Source: Saccoglossus kowalevskii (lineage: Eukaryota > Hemichordata > Enteropneusta > Harrimaniidae). Taken from it: a stretch of DNA of 64,000 nucleotides. Where the stretch lies: NCBI RefSeq assembly GCF_000003605.2, contig NW_003146267.1:16860-80859 (forward strand). Reading direction: 5' to 3'. Positions within the stretch are counted from its first letter, which is position 1; each line of letters opens with the position of its first letter. Under the pieces are notes generated by a model. The model did not search any database and was not told the DNA's origin. It saw only the letters and a list, made by a program, of their open reading frames with translations. This document shows, piece after piece, positions 32,288 to 42,338 of this stretch. Both the position numbers and the translations under genes were made by a program.

Positions 32288-32414
32288 GTCAGGATGGCCG
32301 AGCGGTCTAAGGCGCCAGACTCAAGGATTTGACACCTTGCCCTTATTTCAGGGTTATTTATGGGAGATTTCTGGTCCACGAATGTGGGCGTGGGTTCGAA
32401 TCCCACTTCTGACA
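32288..32414 (+). tRNA. tRNA-Leu (CAA), unit 54
   Basis: Consensus. Confidence 0.95.
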
Positions 32415-32624
32415 ATGTTATTTTACCTTTAGTAACTTAGCAAATTCTCGCCTAGTTTGTGCTCGATATGACATTTAATTATCTTCGTGTTTAGTCGTGA
32501 TTCAACATTGACAGTAGTTTCGTTTAGTTTCAATTTACAAATACTGAACCGAGATTACGCATTATATTTCATGACATTTACGATAAACTGGACTATTCAT
32601 ACAAGTTGCATACTGCAGAATGTC

Positions 32625-32696
32625 AGCAGCGTGGCGCAGCGGAAGCGTGCTGGGCCCATAACCCAGATGTCCCTGAATCGAAACCAGGCGCTGCTA
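32625..32696 (+). tRNA. tRNA-iMet (CAT), unit 55, G53A
   Basis: G45T and G53A. Confidence 0.75.
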
Positions 32697-32890
32697 TGAA
32701 ATTGAAGTTTTTAACCGTTAATTCTCAAACAACCTGTTGCTGCGAGTTATGTGCCTTAAAAGTTTGCTTTATTCATCCGGAACATCCGTGATTCGCAATC
32801 TGCCAAGCGTAACAAATTATAAATGACGAGTAAGTAGGTTGGCAATAACAATAATTATTAACTGGCGCAAAATTTGAGTTGCAAGTAACT

Positions 32891-33017
32891 GTCAGGATGG
32901 CCGAGCGGTCTAAGGCGCCAGACTCAAGGATTTGACACCTTGCCCTTATTTCAGGGTTATTTATGGGAGATTTCTGGTCCACGAATGTGGGCGTGGGTTC
33001 GAATCCCACTTATGACA
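32891..33017 (+). tRNA. tRNA-Leu (CAA), unit 55
   Basis: C68A leaves G5/A68 in the acceptor stem. Confidence 0.8.
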
Positions 33018-33227
33018 ATGTTATTTTACCTTTAGTAACTTAGCAAATTCTCGCCTAGTTTGTGCTCGATATGACATTTAATTATCTTCGTGTTTAGTCG
33101 TGATTCAACATTGACAGTAGTTTCGTTTAGTTTCAATTTACAAATACTGAACCGAGATTACGCATTATATTTCATGACATTTACGATAAACTGGACTATT
33201 CATACAAGTTGCATACTGCAGAATGTC

Positions 33228-33299
33228 AGCAGCGTGGCGCAGCGGAAGCGTGCTGGGCCCATAACCCAGAGGTCCCTGGATCGAAACCAGGCGCTGCTA
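33228..33299 (+). tRNA. tRNA-iMet (CAT), unit 56
   Basis: Consensus. Confidence 0.95.
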
Positions 33300-33493
33300 T
33301 GAAATTGAAGTTTTTAACCGTTAATTCTCAAACAACCTGTTGCTGCGAGTTATGTGCCTTAAAAGTTTGCTTTATTCATCCGGAACATTAGTGATTCGCA
33401 ATCTGCCAAGCGTAACAAATTATGAATGACGAGTAAGTAGGTTGGCAATAACAATAATTATTAACTGGCGCAAAATTTGAGTTAGAAGTAACT

Positions 33494-33620
33494 GTCAGGA
33501 TGGCCGAGCGGTCTAAGGCGCCAGACTCAAGGATTTGACACCTTGCCCTTAGTTCAGGGTTATTTATGGGAGATTTCTGGTCCACGAATGTGGCCGTGGG
33601 TTCGAATCCCACTTCTGGCA
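33494..33620 (+). tRNA. tRNA-Leu (CAA), unit 56
   Basis: Variable arm end GGCC for GGGC, A71G wobble; intron CCCTTAGTTC. Confidence 0.82.
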
Positions 33621-33830
33621 ATGTTATTTTACCTTTAGTAACTTAGCAAATTCTCGCCTAGTTTGTGCTCGATATGACATTTAATTATCTTCGTGTTCAG
33701 TCGAGATTCAACATTGACAGTAGTTTCGTTTAGTTTCAGTTTACAAATACTGAACCGAGATTACGCATTATATTTCATGACATTTACGATAAACTGGACT
33801 ATTCATACAAGTTGCATATTGCAGAATGTC

Positions 33831-33902
33831 AGCAGCGTGGCGCAGCGGAAGCGTGCTGGGCCCATAACCCAGAGGTCCCTGGATCGAAACCAGCCGCTGC
33901 TA
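33831..33902 (+). tRNA. tRNA-iMet (CAT), unit 57
   Basis: G65C, T4 class; same as unit 23. Confidence 0.8.
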
Positions 33903-34096
33903 TGAAATTGAAGTTTTAAACCGTTAATTCTCGAACAACCTGTTGCTGCGAGTTATGTGCCTTAAAAGTTTGCTTTATTCATCCGGAACATTCGTGATTC
34001 GCAATCTGCCAAGCGTAACAAATTATGAATGACGAGTAAGTAGGTTGGCAATAACAATAATTATTAACTGGCGCAAAATTTGAGTTGCAAGTAACT

Positions 34097-34223
34097 GTCA
34101 GGATGGCCGAGCGGTCTAAGGCGCCAGACTCAAGGATTTGACACCTTGCCCTTATTTCAGGGTTATTTATGGGAGATTTCTGGTCCACGAATGTGGGCGT
34201 GGGTTCGAATCCCACTTCTGACA
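34097..34223 (+). tRNA. tRNA-Leu (CAA), unit 57
   Basis: Consensus. Confidence 0.95.
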
Positions 34224-34435
34224 ATGTTATTTTACCTTTAGTAACTTAGCAAATTCTCGCCTAGTTTGTGCTCGATATGACATTTAATTATCTTCGTGTT
34301 TAGTCGTGATTCAACATTGACAGTAGTTTCGTTTAGTTTCAATTTACAAATACTGAACCGAGATTACGCATTTTATATTTCATGACATTTACGATAAACT
34401 GGACTATTCATACAAGTTGCATACTGCAGAATGTC

Positions 34436-34507
34436 AGCAGCGTGGCGCAGCGGAAGCGTACTGGGCCCATAACCCAGAGGTACCTGGATCGAAACCAGGC
34501 GCTGCTA
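34436..34507 (+). tRNA. tRNA-iMet (CAT), unit 58
   Basis: G26A and C48A as in unit 24; the upstream spacer gained TT (GCATTTTATATTTC). Confidence 0.82.
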
Positions 34508-34701
34508 TGAAATGGAAGTTTTTAACCGTTAATTCTCAATAAACCTGTTGCTGCGAGTTATGTGCCTTAAAAGTTTGCTTTATTAATCCGGAACATTCGA
34601 GATTTGCAATCTGCCAAGCGTAACAAATTATGAATGACAAGTAAGTAGGTTGGCAATAACAATAATTATTAACTGGCGCAAAATTTGAGTTGCAAGTAAC
34701 T

Positions 34702-34828
34702 GTCAGGATGGCCGAGCGGTCTAAGGCGCCAGACTCAAGGATTTGACACCTTGCCCTTATTTCAGGGTTATTTATGGGAGATTTCTGGTCCACGAATGTG
34801 GGCGTGGGTTCGAATCCCACTTCTGACA
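34702..34828 (+). tRNA. tRNA-Leu (CAA), unit 58
   Basis: Consensus. Confidence 0.95.
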
Positions 34829-35038
34829 ATGTTGTTTTACCTTTAGTAACTTAGCAAATTCTCGCCTAGTTTGTGCTCGATATGACATTTAATTATCTTC
34901 GTGTTTAGTCGTGATTCAACATTGACAGTAGTTTCGTTTAGTTTCAATTTACAAATACTGAACCGAGATTACGCATTATATTTCATGACATTTACGATAA
35001 ACTGGACTATTCATACAAGTTGCATATTGCAGAATGTC

Positions 35039-35110
35039 AGCAGCGTGGCGCAGCGGAAGCGTGCTGGGCCCATAACCCAGAGGTCCCTGGATCAAAACCA
35101 GGCGCTGCTA
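35039..35110 (+). tRNA. tRNA-iMet (CAT), unit 59, G57A
   Basis: Only G57A differs from consensus. Confidence 0.88.
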
Positions 35111-35304
35111 TGAAATTGAAGTTTTTAACCGTTAATTCTCAAACAACCTGTTGCTGCGAGTTATGTGCCTTAAAAGTTTGCTTTATTCATCCGGAACATC
35201 CGTGATTCGCAAAATGCCAAGCGTAACAAATTATAAATGACGAGTAAGTAGGTTGGCAATAACAATAATTATTAACTGGCGCAAAATTTGAGTTGCAAGT
35301 AACT

Positions 35305-35431
35305 GTCAGGATGGCCGAGCGGTCTAAGGCGCCAGACTCAAGGATTTGACACCTTGCCCTTATTTCAGGGTTATTTATGGGAGATTTCTGGTCCACGAAT
35401 GTGGGCGTGGGTTCGAATCCCACTTCTGACA
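35305..35431 (+). tRNA. tRNA-Leu (CAA), unit 59
   Basis: Consensus. Confidence 0.95.
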
Positions 35432-35641
35432 ATGTTATTTTACCTTTAGTAACTTAGCAAATTCTCGCCTAGTTTGTGCTCGATATGACATTTAATTATC
35501 TTCGTGTTTAGTCGTGATTCAACATTGACAGTAGTTTCGTTTAGTTTCAATTTACAAATACTGAACCGAGATTACGCATTATATTTCATGACATTTACGA
35601 TAAACTGGACTATTCATACAAGTTGCATACTGCTGAATGTC

Positions 35642-35713
35642 AGCAGCGTGGCGCAGCGGAAGCGTGCTGGGCCCATAACCCAGAGGTCCCTGGATCGAAA
35701 CCAGGCGCTGCTA
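35642..35713 (+). tRNA. tRNA-iMet (CAT), unit 60
   Basis: Consensus. Confidence 0.95.
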
Positions 35714-35907
35714 TGAAATTGAAGTTTTTAACCGTTAATTCTCAAACAACCTGTTGCTGCGAGTTATGTGCCTTAAAAGTTTGCTTTATTCATCCGAAAC
35801 ATTCGTGATTCGCAATCTGCCAAGCGCAACAAATTAAGAATGACGAGTAAGTAGGTTGGCAATAACAATAATTATTAACTGGCGCAAAATTTGAGTTGCA
35901 AGTAACT

Positions 35908-36034
35908 GTCAGGATGGCCGAGCGGTCTAAGGCGCCAGACTCAAGGATTTGACACCTTGCCCTTATTTCAGGGTTATTTATGGGAGATTTCTGGTCCACG
36001 AATGTGGGCGTGGGTTCGAATCCCACTTCTGACA
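35908..36034 (+). tRNA. tRNA-Leu (CAA), unit 60
   Basis: Consensus. Confidence 0.95.
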
Positions 36035-36244
36035 ATGTTATTTTACCTTTAGTAACTTAGCAAATTCTCGCCTAGTTTGTGCTCGATATGACATTTAATT
36101 ATCTTAGTGTTTAGTCGTGATTCAACATTGACAGTAGTTTCGTTTAGTTTCAATTTACAAATACTGAACCGAGATTACGCATTATATTTCATGACATTTA
36201 CGATAAACTGGACAATTCATACAAGTTGCATATTGCAGAATGTC

Positions 36245-36316
36245 AGCAGCGTGGCGCAGCGGAAGCGTGCTGGGCCCATAACCCAGAGGTCTCTGGATCG
36301 AAACCAGGCGCTGCTA
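36245..36316 (+). tRNA. tRNA-iMet (CAT), unit 61
   Basis: C49T leaves a T49:G65 wobble. Confidence 0.88.
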
Positions 36317-36510
36317 TGAAATTGAAGTTTTTAACCGTTAATTCTCAAACAACCTGTTGCTGCGAGTTATGTGCCTTAAAAGTTTGCTTTATTCATCCGA
36401 AACATTCGTGATTCGCAATCTGCCAAGCGCAACAAATTAAGAATGACGAGTAAGTAGGTTGGCAATAACAATAATTATTAACTGGCGCAAAATTTGAGTT
36501 GTAAGTCGCT

Positions 36511-36637
36511 GTCAGGATTGCCGAGCGGTCTAAGGCGCCAGATTCAAGGATTTGACACCTTGCCCTTATTTCAGGGTTATTTGTGGGAGATTTCTGGTCC
36601 ACGAATGTGGGCGTGGGTTCGAATCCCACTTCTGACA
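36511..36637 (+). tRNA. tRNA-Leu (CAA), unit 61
   Basis: G9T (A box changed) and C32T; intron TTTGTGG. Confidence 0.82.
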
Positions 36638-36847
36638 ATGTTATTTTACCTTTAGTAACTTAGCAAATTCTCGCCTAGTTTGTGCTCGATATGACATTTA
36701 ATTATCTTCGTGTTTAGTCGTGATTCAACATTGACAGTAGTTTCGTTTAGTTTCAATTTACAAATACTGAACCGAGATTACGCATTATATTTCATGACAT
36801 TTACGATAAACTGGACTATTCATACAAGTTGCATACTGCAGAATGTC

Positions 36848-36919
36848 AGCAGCGTGGCGCAGCGGAAGCGTGCTGGGCCCATAACCCAGAGGTCCCTGGA
36901 TCGAAACCAGGCGCTGCTA
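36848..36919 (+). tRNA. tRNA-iMet (CAT), unit 62
   Basis: Consensus. Confidence 0.95.
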
Positions 36920-37113
36920 TGAAATTGAAGTTTTTAACCGTTAATTCTCAAACAACCTGTTGCTGCGAGTTATGTGCCTTAAAAGTTTGCTTTATTCATG
37001 CGGAACATTCGTGATTCGCAATCTACCAAGCGTAACAAATTATGAATGACGAGTAAGTAGGTTGGCAATAACAATAATTATTAACTGGCGCAAAATTTGA
37101 GTTGCAAGTAACT

Positions 37114-37241
37114 GTCAGGATGGCCGAGCGGTCTAAGGCGCCACACTCAAGGATTTGACACCTTGCCCCTTATTTCAGGGTTATTTATGGGAGATTTCTG
37201 GTCCACGAATGTGGGCGTGGGTTCGAATCCCACTTCTGACA
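37114..37241 (+). tRNA. tRNA-Leu (CAA), unit 62
   Basis: G30C leaves C30/C40 in the anticodon stem; intron 44 nt. Confidence 0.77.
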
Positions 37242-37451
37242 ATGTTATTTTACCTTTAGTAACTTAGCAAATTCTCGCCTAGTTTGTGCTCGATATGACA
37301 TTTAATTATCTTCGTGTTTAGTCGTGATTCAACATTGACAGAAGTTTCGTTTAGTTTCAATTTACAAATACTGAACCGAGATTACGCATTATATTTCATG
37401 ACATTTACGATAAACTGGACTATTCATACAAGTTGCATACTGCAGAATGTC

Positions 37452-37523
37452 AGCAGCGTGGTGCAGCGGAAGCGTGCTGGGCCCATAACCCAGAGGTCCC
37501 TGGATCGAAACCAGGCGCTGCTA
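37452..37523 (+). tRNA. tRNA-iMet (CAT), unit 63
   Basis: C11T wobble as in unit 49. Confidence 0.88.
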
Positions 37524-37717
37524 TGAAATTGAAGTTTTTAACCGTTAATTCTCAAACAACCTGTTGCTGCGAGTTATGTGCCTTAAAAGTTTGCTTTATT
37601 CATCCGGAACATCCGTGATTCGCAAAATGCCAAGCGTAACAAATTATAAATGACGAGTAAGTAGGTTGGCAATAACAATAATTATTAACTGGCGCAAAAT
37701 TTGATTTGCAAGTAACT

Positions 37718-37844
37718 GTCAGGATGGCCGAGTGGTCTAAGGCGCCAGACTCAAGGATTTGACACCTTGCCCTTATTTCAGGGTTATTTATGGGAGATTT
37801 CTGGTCCACGAATGTGGGCGTGGGTTCGAATCCCACTTCTGACA
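37718..37844 (+). tRNA. tRNA-Leu (CAA), unit 63
   Basis: D-loop GAGTGG and flank TTTGATTTGC, matching unit 38. Confidence 0.93.
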
Positions 37845-38054
37845 ATGTTATTTTACCTTTAGTAACTTAGCAAATTCTCGCCTAGTTTGTGCTCGATATG
37901 ACATTTAATTATCTTCGTGTTTAGTCGTGATTCAACATTGACAGTAGTTTCGTTTAGTTTCAATTTTCAAATACTGAACAGAGATTACGCATTATATTTC
38001 ATGACATTTACGATAAACTGGACTATTCATACAAGTTGCTTATTGCAGAATGGC

Positions 38055-38126
38055 AGCAGCGTGGCGCATCGGAAGCGTGCTGGGCCCATAACCCAGAGGT
38101 CCCTGGATCGAAACCAGGCGCTGCTA
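38055..38126 (+). tRNA. tRNA-iMet (CAT), unit 64
   Basis: G15T; same allele as units 7 and 67. Confidence 0.82.
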
Positions 38127-38320
38127 TGAAATTGAAGTTTTTAACCGTTAATTCTCAAACAACCTGTTGCTGCGAGTTATGTGCCTTAAAAGTTTGCTTT
38201 ATTCATCCGGAACATTCGTGATTCGCAATCCGCCAAACGTAACAAATTATGAATGACGAGTAAGTAGGTTGGCAATAACAATAATTATTAACTGGCGCAA
38301 AATTTGAGTTGCAAGTAACT

Positions 38321-38447
38321 GTCAGGATGGCCGAGCGGTCTAAGGCGCCAGACTCAAGGATTTGACACCTTGCCCTTATTTCAGGGTTATTTATGGGAGA
38401 TTTCTGGTCCACGAATGTGGGCGTGGGTTCGAATTCCACTTCTGACA
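38321..38447 (+). tRNA. tRNA-Leu (CAA), unit 64
   Basis: C61T wobble, as in unit 7. Confidence 0.82.
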
Positions 38448-38619
38448 ATGTTATTTTACCTTTAGTAACTTAGCAAATTCTCGCCTAGTTTGTGCTCGAT
38501 ATGACATTTAATTATCTTCGTGTTTAGTCGTGATTCAACATTGACAGTAGTTTCGTTTAGTTTCAATTTACAAATACTGAACCGAGATTACGCATTATAT
38601 TTCATGACATTTACGATAA

Positions 38620-38642
38620 ACTGGACTATTCATACAAGTTGC
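38620..38642 (+). promoter_or_regulatory. ACTGG/GTTGC upstream pair of iMet (unit 65)
   Basis: ACTGG (38620-38624) and GTTGC (38638-38642) lie 38 and 20 bp upstream of iMet. The same two words occur upstream of Leu (38894-38898 and 38911-38915) with start-to-start spacing of 18 and 17 bp. Shared use by two unrelated tRNA genes suggests a common upstream element, but chance or shared origin of the flanks is possible. Confidence 0.35.
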
Positions 38643-38664
38643 ATACTGCAGAATGTCAGCAGCG

Positions 38665-38675
38665 TGGCGCAGCGG
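38665..38675 (+). promoter_or_regulatory. A box of iMet (unit 65)
   Basis: TGGCGCAGCGG fits the pol III A-box consensus TRGYNNARNNG at tRNA positions 8-19. It is the TFIIIC A-block site inside the gene. Confidence 0.85.
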
Positions 38676-38707
38676 AAGCGTGCTGGGCCCATAACCCAGA
38701 GGTCCCT

Positions 38708-38718
38708 GGATCGAAACC
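38708..38718 (+). promoter_or_regulatory. B box of iMet (unit 65)
   Basis: GGATCGAAACC is the initiator form of the B box, with A54 in place of the usual T54. The G53T and G53A subfamilies change its second G, a base that TFIIIC normally needs and that also pairs with C61. Confidence 0.85.
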
Positions 38719-38740
38719 AGGCGCTGCTATGAAATTGAAG

Positions 38741-38745
38741 TTTTT
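38741..38745 (+). terminator. Pol III terminator of iMet (unit 65), T5
   Basis: A run of five T lies 12 bp after the gene. Across the array this site is T5 in most units, T4 followed by AAA in a linked minority class, T6 in unit 87, and broken (TTCTT or TTT) in units 2, 31, 43 and 93. Confidence 0.85.
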
Positions 38746-38871
38746 AACCGTTAATTCTCAAACAACCTGTTGCTGCGAGTTATGTGCCTTAAAAGTTTGC
38801 TTTATTCATCCGGAACATCCGTGATTCGCAAAATGCCAAGCGTAACAAATTATAAATGACGAGTAAGTAGG

Positions 38872-38902
38872 TTGGCAATAACAATAATTATTAACTGGCG
38901 CA
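38872..38902 (+). promoter_or_regulatory. Invariant AT-rich block upstream of Leu (unit 65)
   Basis: This 31-bp block lies 22-52 bp upstream of Leu. It contains the palindrome AATAATTATT (38883-38892) and ends with ACTGGCGCA. I found no change in it in any of the 106 units that precede a Leu gene or its start, while bases on either side vary (for example TTGGC is preceded by AGG, ATG or AGT, and GCGCA is followed by AAA or TAA). Position and AT content fit a TATA-like upstream element for pol III. The function is inferred. Confidence 0.6.
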
Positions 38903-38930
38903 AAATTTGAGTTGCAAGTAACTGTCAGGA

Positions 38931-38941
38931 TGGCCGAGCGG
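38931..38941 (+). promoter_or_regulatory. A box of Leu (unit 65)
   Basis: TGGCCGAGCGG fits the A-box consensus and lies in exon 1. Confidence 0.85.
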
Positions 38942-38961
38942 TCTAAGGCGCCAGACTCAAG

Positions 38962-39004
38962 GATTTGACACCTTGCCCTTATTTCAGGGTTATTTATGGG
39001 AGAT
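38962..39004 (+). other. 43-nt intron of tRNA-Leu (unit 65)
   Basis: The intron sits directly 3' of position 37, the canonical eukaryotic site. Its CCTTG (38971-38975) is complementary to the anticodon plus next two bases, CAAGG (38958-38962), which gives the anticodon-intron helix used by the splicing endonuclease. CCCT (38976-38979) and AGGG (38986-38989) can form an inner hairpin. It contains only T3 runs, so pol III can cross it. Confidence 0.85.
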
Positions 39005-39028
39005 TTCTGGTCCACGAATGTGGGCGTG

Positions 39029-39039
39029 GGTTCGAATCC
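39029..39039 (+). promoter_or_regulatory. B box of Leu (unit 65)
   Basis: GGTTCGAATCC is a perfect B box in exon 2, set further from the A box than usual because of the intron and the long variable arm. Confidence 0.9.
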
Positions 39040-39056
39040 CACTTCTGACAATGTTA

Positions 39057-39060
39057 TTTT
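39057..39060 (+). terminator. Pol III terminator of Leu (unit 65), T4
   Basis: Four T follow 6 bp after the gene. The T4 is kept in every unit I read; nearby ATGTTATTTT becomes ATGTTGTTTT in a few units (46, 50, 51, 58) without loss of the run. Confidence 0.8.
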
Positions 39061-39260
39061 ACCTTTAGTAACTTAGCAAATTCTCGCCTAGTTTGTGCTC
39101 GATATGACATTTAATTATCTTCGTGTTTAGTCGTGATTCAACATTGACAGTAGTTTCGTTTAGTTTCAATTTACAAATACTGAACCGAGATTACGCATTA
39201 TATTTCATCACATTTACGATAAACTGGACTATTCATACAAGTTGCATATTGCAGAATGTC

Positions 39261-39323
39261 AGCAGCGTGGCGCAGCGGAAGCGTGCTGGGCCCATAACCC
39301 TGGATCGAAACCAGGCGCTGCTA
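39261..39323 (+). pseudogene. tRNA-iMet with 9-bp deletion, unit 66
   Basis: AGAGGTCCC is missing after CATAACCC, removing the end of the anticodon stem, the variable loop and the start of the T-stem. CCC at both ends marks the join. T4 class. Confidence 0.92.
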
Positions 39324-39517
39324 TGAAATTGACGTTTTAAACCGTTAATTCTCAAACAACCTGTTGCTGCGAGTTATGTGCCTTAAAAGTTTGCTTTATT
39401 AATCCGGAACATTCGTGATTCGCAATCTGCCAAGCGTAACAAATTAAGAATGACGAGTAAGTAGGTTGGCAATAACAATAATTATTAACTGGCGCAAAAT
39501 TTGAGTTGCAAGTAACT

Positions 39518-39644
39518 GTCAGGATGGCCGAGCGGTCTAAGGCGCCAGACTCAAGGATTTGACACCTTGCCCTTATTTCAGGGTTATTTATGGGAGATTT
39601 CTGGTCCACGAATGTGGGCGTGGGTTCGAATCCCACTTCTGACA
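39518..39644 (+). tRNA. tRNA-Leu (CAA), unit 66
   Basis: Consensus. Confidence 0.95.
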
Positions 39645-39854
39645 ATGTTATTTTACCTTTAGTAACTTAGCAAATTCTCGCCTAGTTTGTGCTCGATATG
39701 ACATTTAATTATCTTCGTGTTTAGTCGTGATTCAACATTGACAGTAGTTTCGTTTAGTTTCAATTTACAAATACTGAACCGAGATTACGCATTATATTTC
39801 ATGACATTTACGATAAACTGGACTATTCATACAAGTTGCATACTGCAGAATGTC

Positions 39855-39926
39855 AGCAGCGTGGCGCATCGGAAGCGTGCTGGGCCCATAACCCAGAGGT
39901 CCCTGGATCGAAACCAGGCGCTGCTA
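39855..39926 (+). tRNA. tRNA-iMet (CAT), unit 67
   Basis: G15T. Confidence 0.82.
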
Positions 39927-40120
39927 TGAAATTGAAGTTTTTAACCGTTAATTCTCAAACAACCTGTTGCTGCGAGTTATGTGCCTTAAAAGTTTGCTTT
40001 ATTCATCCGGAACATCCGTGATTCGCAAAATGCCAAGCGTAACAAATTATAAATGACGAGTAAGTAGGTTGGCAATAACAATAATTATTAACTGGCGCAA
40101 AATTTGAGTTGCAAGTAACT

Positions 40121-40247
40121 GTCAGGATGGCCGAGCGGTCTAAGGCGCCAGACTCAAGGATTTGTCACCTTGCCCTTATTTCAGGGTTATTTATGGGAGA
40201 TTTCTGGTCCACGAATGTGGGCGTGGGTTCGAATCCCACTTCTGACA
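40121..40247 (+). tRNA. tRNA-Leu (CAA), unit 67
   Basis: Exons consensus; intron GATTTGTCACC. Confidence 0.93.
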
Positions 40248-40457
40248 ATGTTATTTTACCTTTAGTAACTTAGCAAATTCTCGCCTAGTTTTGTGCTCGA
40301 TATGACATTTAATTATCTTCGTGTTTAGTCGTGATTCACATTGACAGTAGTTTCGTTTAGTTTCAATTTACAAATACTGAACCGAGATTACGCATTATAT
40401 TTCATGACATTTACGATAAACTGGACTATTCATACAAGTTGCATACTGTAGAATGTC

Positions 40458-40529
40458 AGCAGCGTGGCGCAGCGGAAGCGTGCTGGGCCCATAACCCAGA
40501 GGTCCCTGGATCGAAACCATGCGCTGCTA
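40458..40529 (+). tRNA. tRNA-iMet (CAT), unit 68
   Basis: G64T leaves C50/T64. Confidence 0.8.
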
Positions 40530-40723
40530 TGAAATTGAAGTTTTTAACCGTTAATTCTCAAACAACCTGTTGCTGCGAGTTATGTGCCTTAAAAGTTTGC
40601 TTTATTCATCCGGAACATTCGTGATTCGCAATCTGCCAAGCGTAACAAATTATAAATGACGAGTAAGTAGGTTGGCAATAACAATAATTATTAACTGGCG
40701 CAAAATTTGAGTTGCAAGTAACT

Positions 40724-40850
40724 GTCAGGATGGCCGAGCGGTCTAAGGCGCCAGACTCAAGGATTTGACACCTTGCCCTTATTTCAGGGTTATTTATGGG
40801 AGATTTCTGGTCCACGAATGTGGGCATGGGTTCGAATCCCACTTCTGACA
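40724..40850 (+). tRNA. tRNA-Leu (CAA), unit 68
   Basis: G49A mismatch, as in unit 28. Confidence 0.8.
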
Positions 40851-41060
40851 ATGTTATTTTACCTTTAGTAACTTAGCAAATTCTCGCCTAGTTTGTGCTC
40901 GATATGACATTTAATTATCTTAGTGTTTAGTCGTGATTCAACATTGACAGTAGTTTCGTTTAGTTTCAATTTACAAATACTGAACCGAGATTACGCATTA
41001 TATTTCATGACATTTACGATAAACTGGACTATTCATACAAGTTGCATACTGCAGAATGTC

Positions 41061-41132
41061 AGCAGCGTGGCGCAGCGGAAGCGTGCTGGGCCCATAACCC
41101 AGAGGTCCCTGGATCGAAACCAGGCGCTGCTA
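41061..41132 (+). tRNA. tRNA-iMet (CAT), unit 69
   Basis: Consensus. Confidence 0.95.
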
Positions 41133-41326
41133 TGAAATTGAAGTTTTTAACCGTTAATTCTCAAACAACCTGTTGCTGCGAGTTATGTGCCTTAAAAGTT
41201 TGCTTTATTCATCCGGAACATGAGTGATTCGCAATCTGCCAAGCGTAACAAATTATGAATGACGAGTAAGTAGGTTGGCAATAACAATAATTATTAACTG
41301 GCGCAAAATTTGAGTTGCAAGTAACT

Positions 41327-41453
41327 GTCAGGATGGCCGAGCGGTCTAAGGCGCCAGACTCAAGGATTTGACACCTTGCCCTTATTTCAGGGTCATTTAT
41401 GGGAGATTTCTGGTCCACGAATGTGGGCGTGGGTTCGAATCCCACTTCTGACA
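41327..41453 (+). tRNA. tRNA-Leu (CAA), unit 69
   Basis: Exons consensus; intron GGGTCATTT. Confidence 0.93.
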
Positions 41454-41663
41454 ATGTTATTTTACCTTTAGTAACTTAGCAAATTCTCGCCTAGTTTGTG
41501 CTCGATATGACATTTAATTATCTTCGTGTTCAGTCGAGATTCAACATTGACAGTAGTTTCGTTTAGTTTCAATTTACAAATACTCAACTGAGATTACGCA
41601 TTATATTTCATGACATTTACGATAAACTGGACTATTCATACAAGTTGCATATTGCAGAATGTC

Positions 41664-41735
41664 AGCAGCGTGGCGCAGCGGAAGCGTGCTGGGACCATAA
41701 CCCAGAGGTCCCTGGATCGAAACCAGGCGCTGCTA
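41664..41735 (+). tRNA. tRNA-iMet (CAT), unit 70
   Basis: C32A in the anticodon loop (ACCATAA); anticodon unchanged. Confidence 0.84.
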
Positions 41736-41929
41736 TGAAATTGAAGTTTTTAACCGTTAATTCTCAAACAACCTGTTGCTGCGAGTTATGTGCCTTAAAA
41801 GTTTGCTTTATTCATCCGGAACATTCGTGATTCGCAATCTGCCAAGCGTAACAAATTATGAATGACGAGTAAGTAGGTTGGCAATAACAATAATTATTAA
41901 CTGGCGCAAAATTTGAGTTGTAAGTCGCT

Positions 41930-42056
41930 GTCAGGATGGCCGAGCGGTCTAAGGCGCCAGATTCAAGGATTTGACACCTTGCCCTTATTTCAGGGTTATT
42001 TGTGGGAGATTTCTGGTCCACGAATGTGGGCGTGGGTTCGAATCCCACTTCTGACA
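41930..42056 (+). tRNA. tRNA-Leu (CAA), unit 70
   Basis: C32T; intron TTTGTGG. Confidence 0.9.
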
Positions 42057-42266
42057 ATGTTATTTTACCTTTAGTAACTTAGCAAATTCTCGCCTAGTTT
42101 GTGCTCGATATGACATTTAATTATCTTAGTGTTTAGTCGTGATTCAACATTGACAGTAGTTTCGTTTAGTTTCAATTTACAAATACTGAACCGAGATTAC
42201 GCATTATATTTCATGACATTTACGATAAACTGGACTATTCATACAAGTTGCATACAGCAGAATGTC

Positions 42267-42338
42267 AGCAGCGTGGCGCAGCGGAAGCGTGCTGGGCCCA
42301 TAACCCAGAGGTCCCTGGATCGAAACCAGGCGCTGCTA
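42267..42338 (+). tRNA. tRNA-iMet (CAT), unit 71
   Basis: Consensus. Confidence 0.95.

Larger units (their letters stand above)
38658..38729 (+). tRNA. tRNA-iMet (CAT), unit 65
   Basis: Consensus; reference copy. Confidence 0.96.
38924..39050 (+). tRNA. tRNA-Leu (CAA), unit 65, intron 38962-39004
   Basis: Consensus; reference copy. Confidence 0.96.
38658..39260 (+). repeat. Reference 603-bp unit (unit 65)
   Basis: Both genes of this unit match the consensus, so it serves as the model. iMet is 38658-38729, spacer 38730-38923, Leu 38924-39050, spacer 39051-39260. The 194-bp spacer holds the iMet terminator near its start and an AT-rich invariant block near its end. The 210-bp spacer holds the Leu terminator and, near its end, a TATATTT stretch (seen before this unit's iMet at 38596-38602). 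I see no third gene in either spacer: open frames there run across the tRNA genes and are not plausible proteins. Confidence 0.95.
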
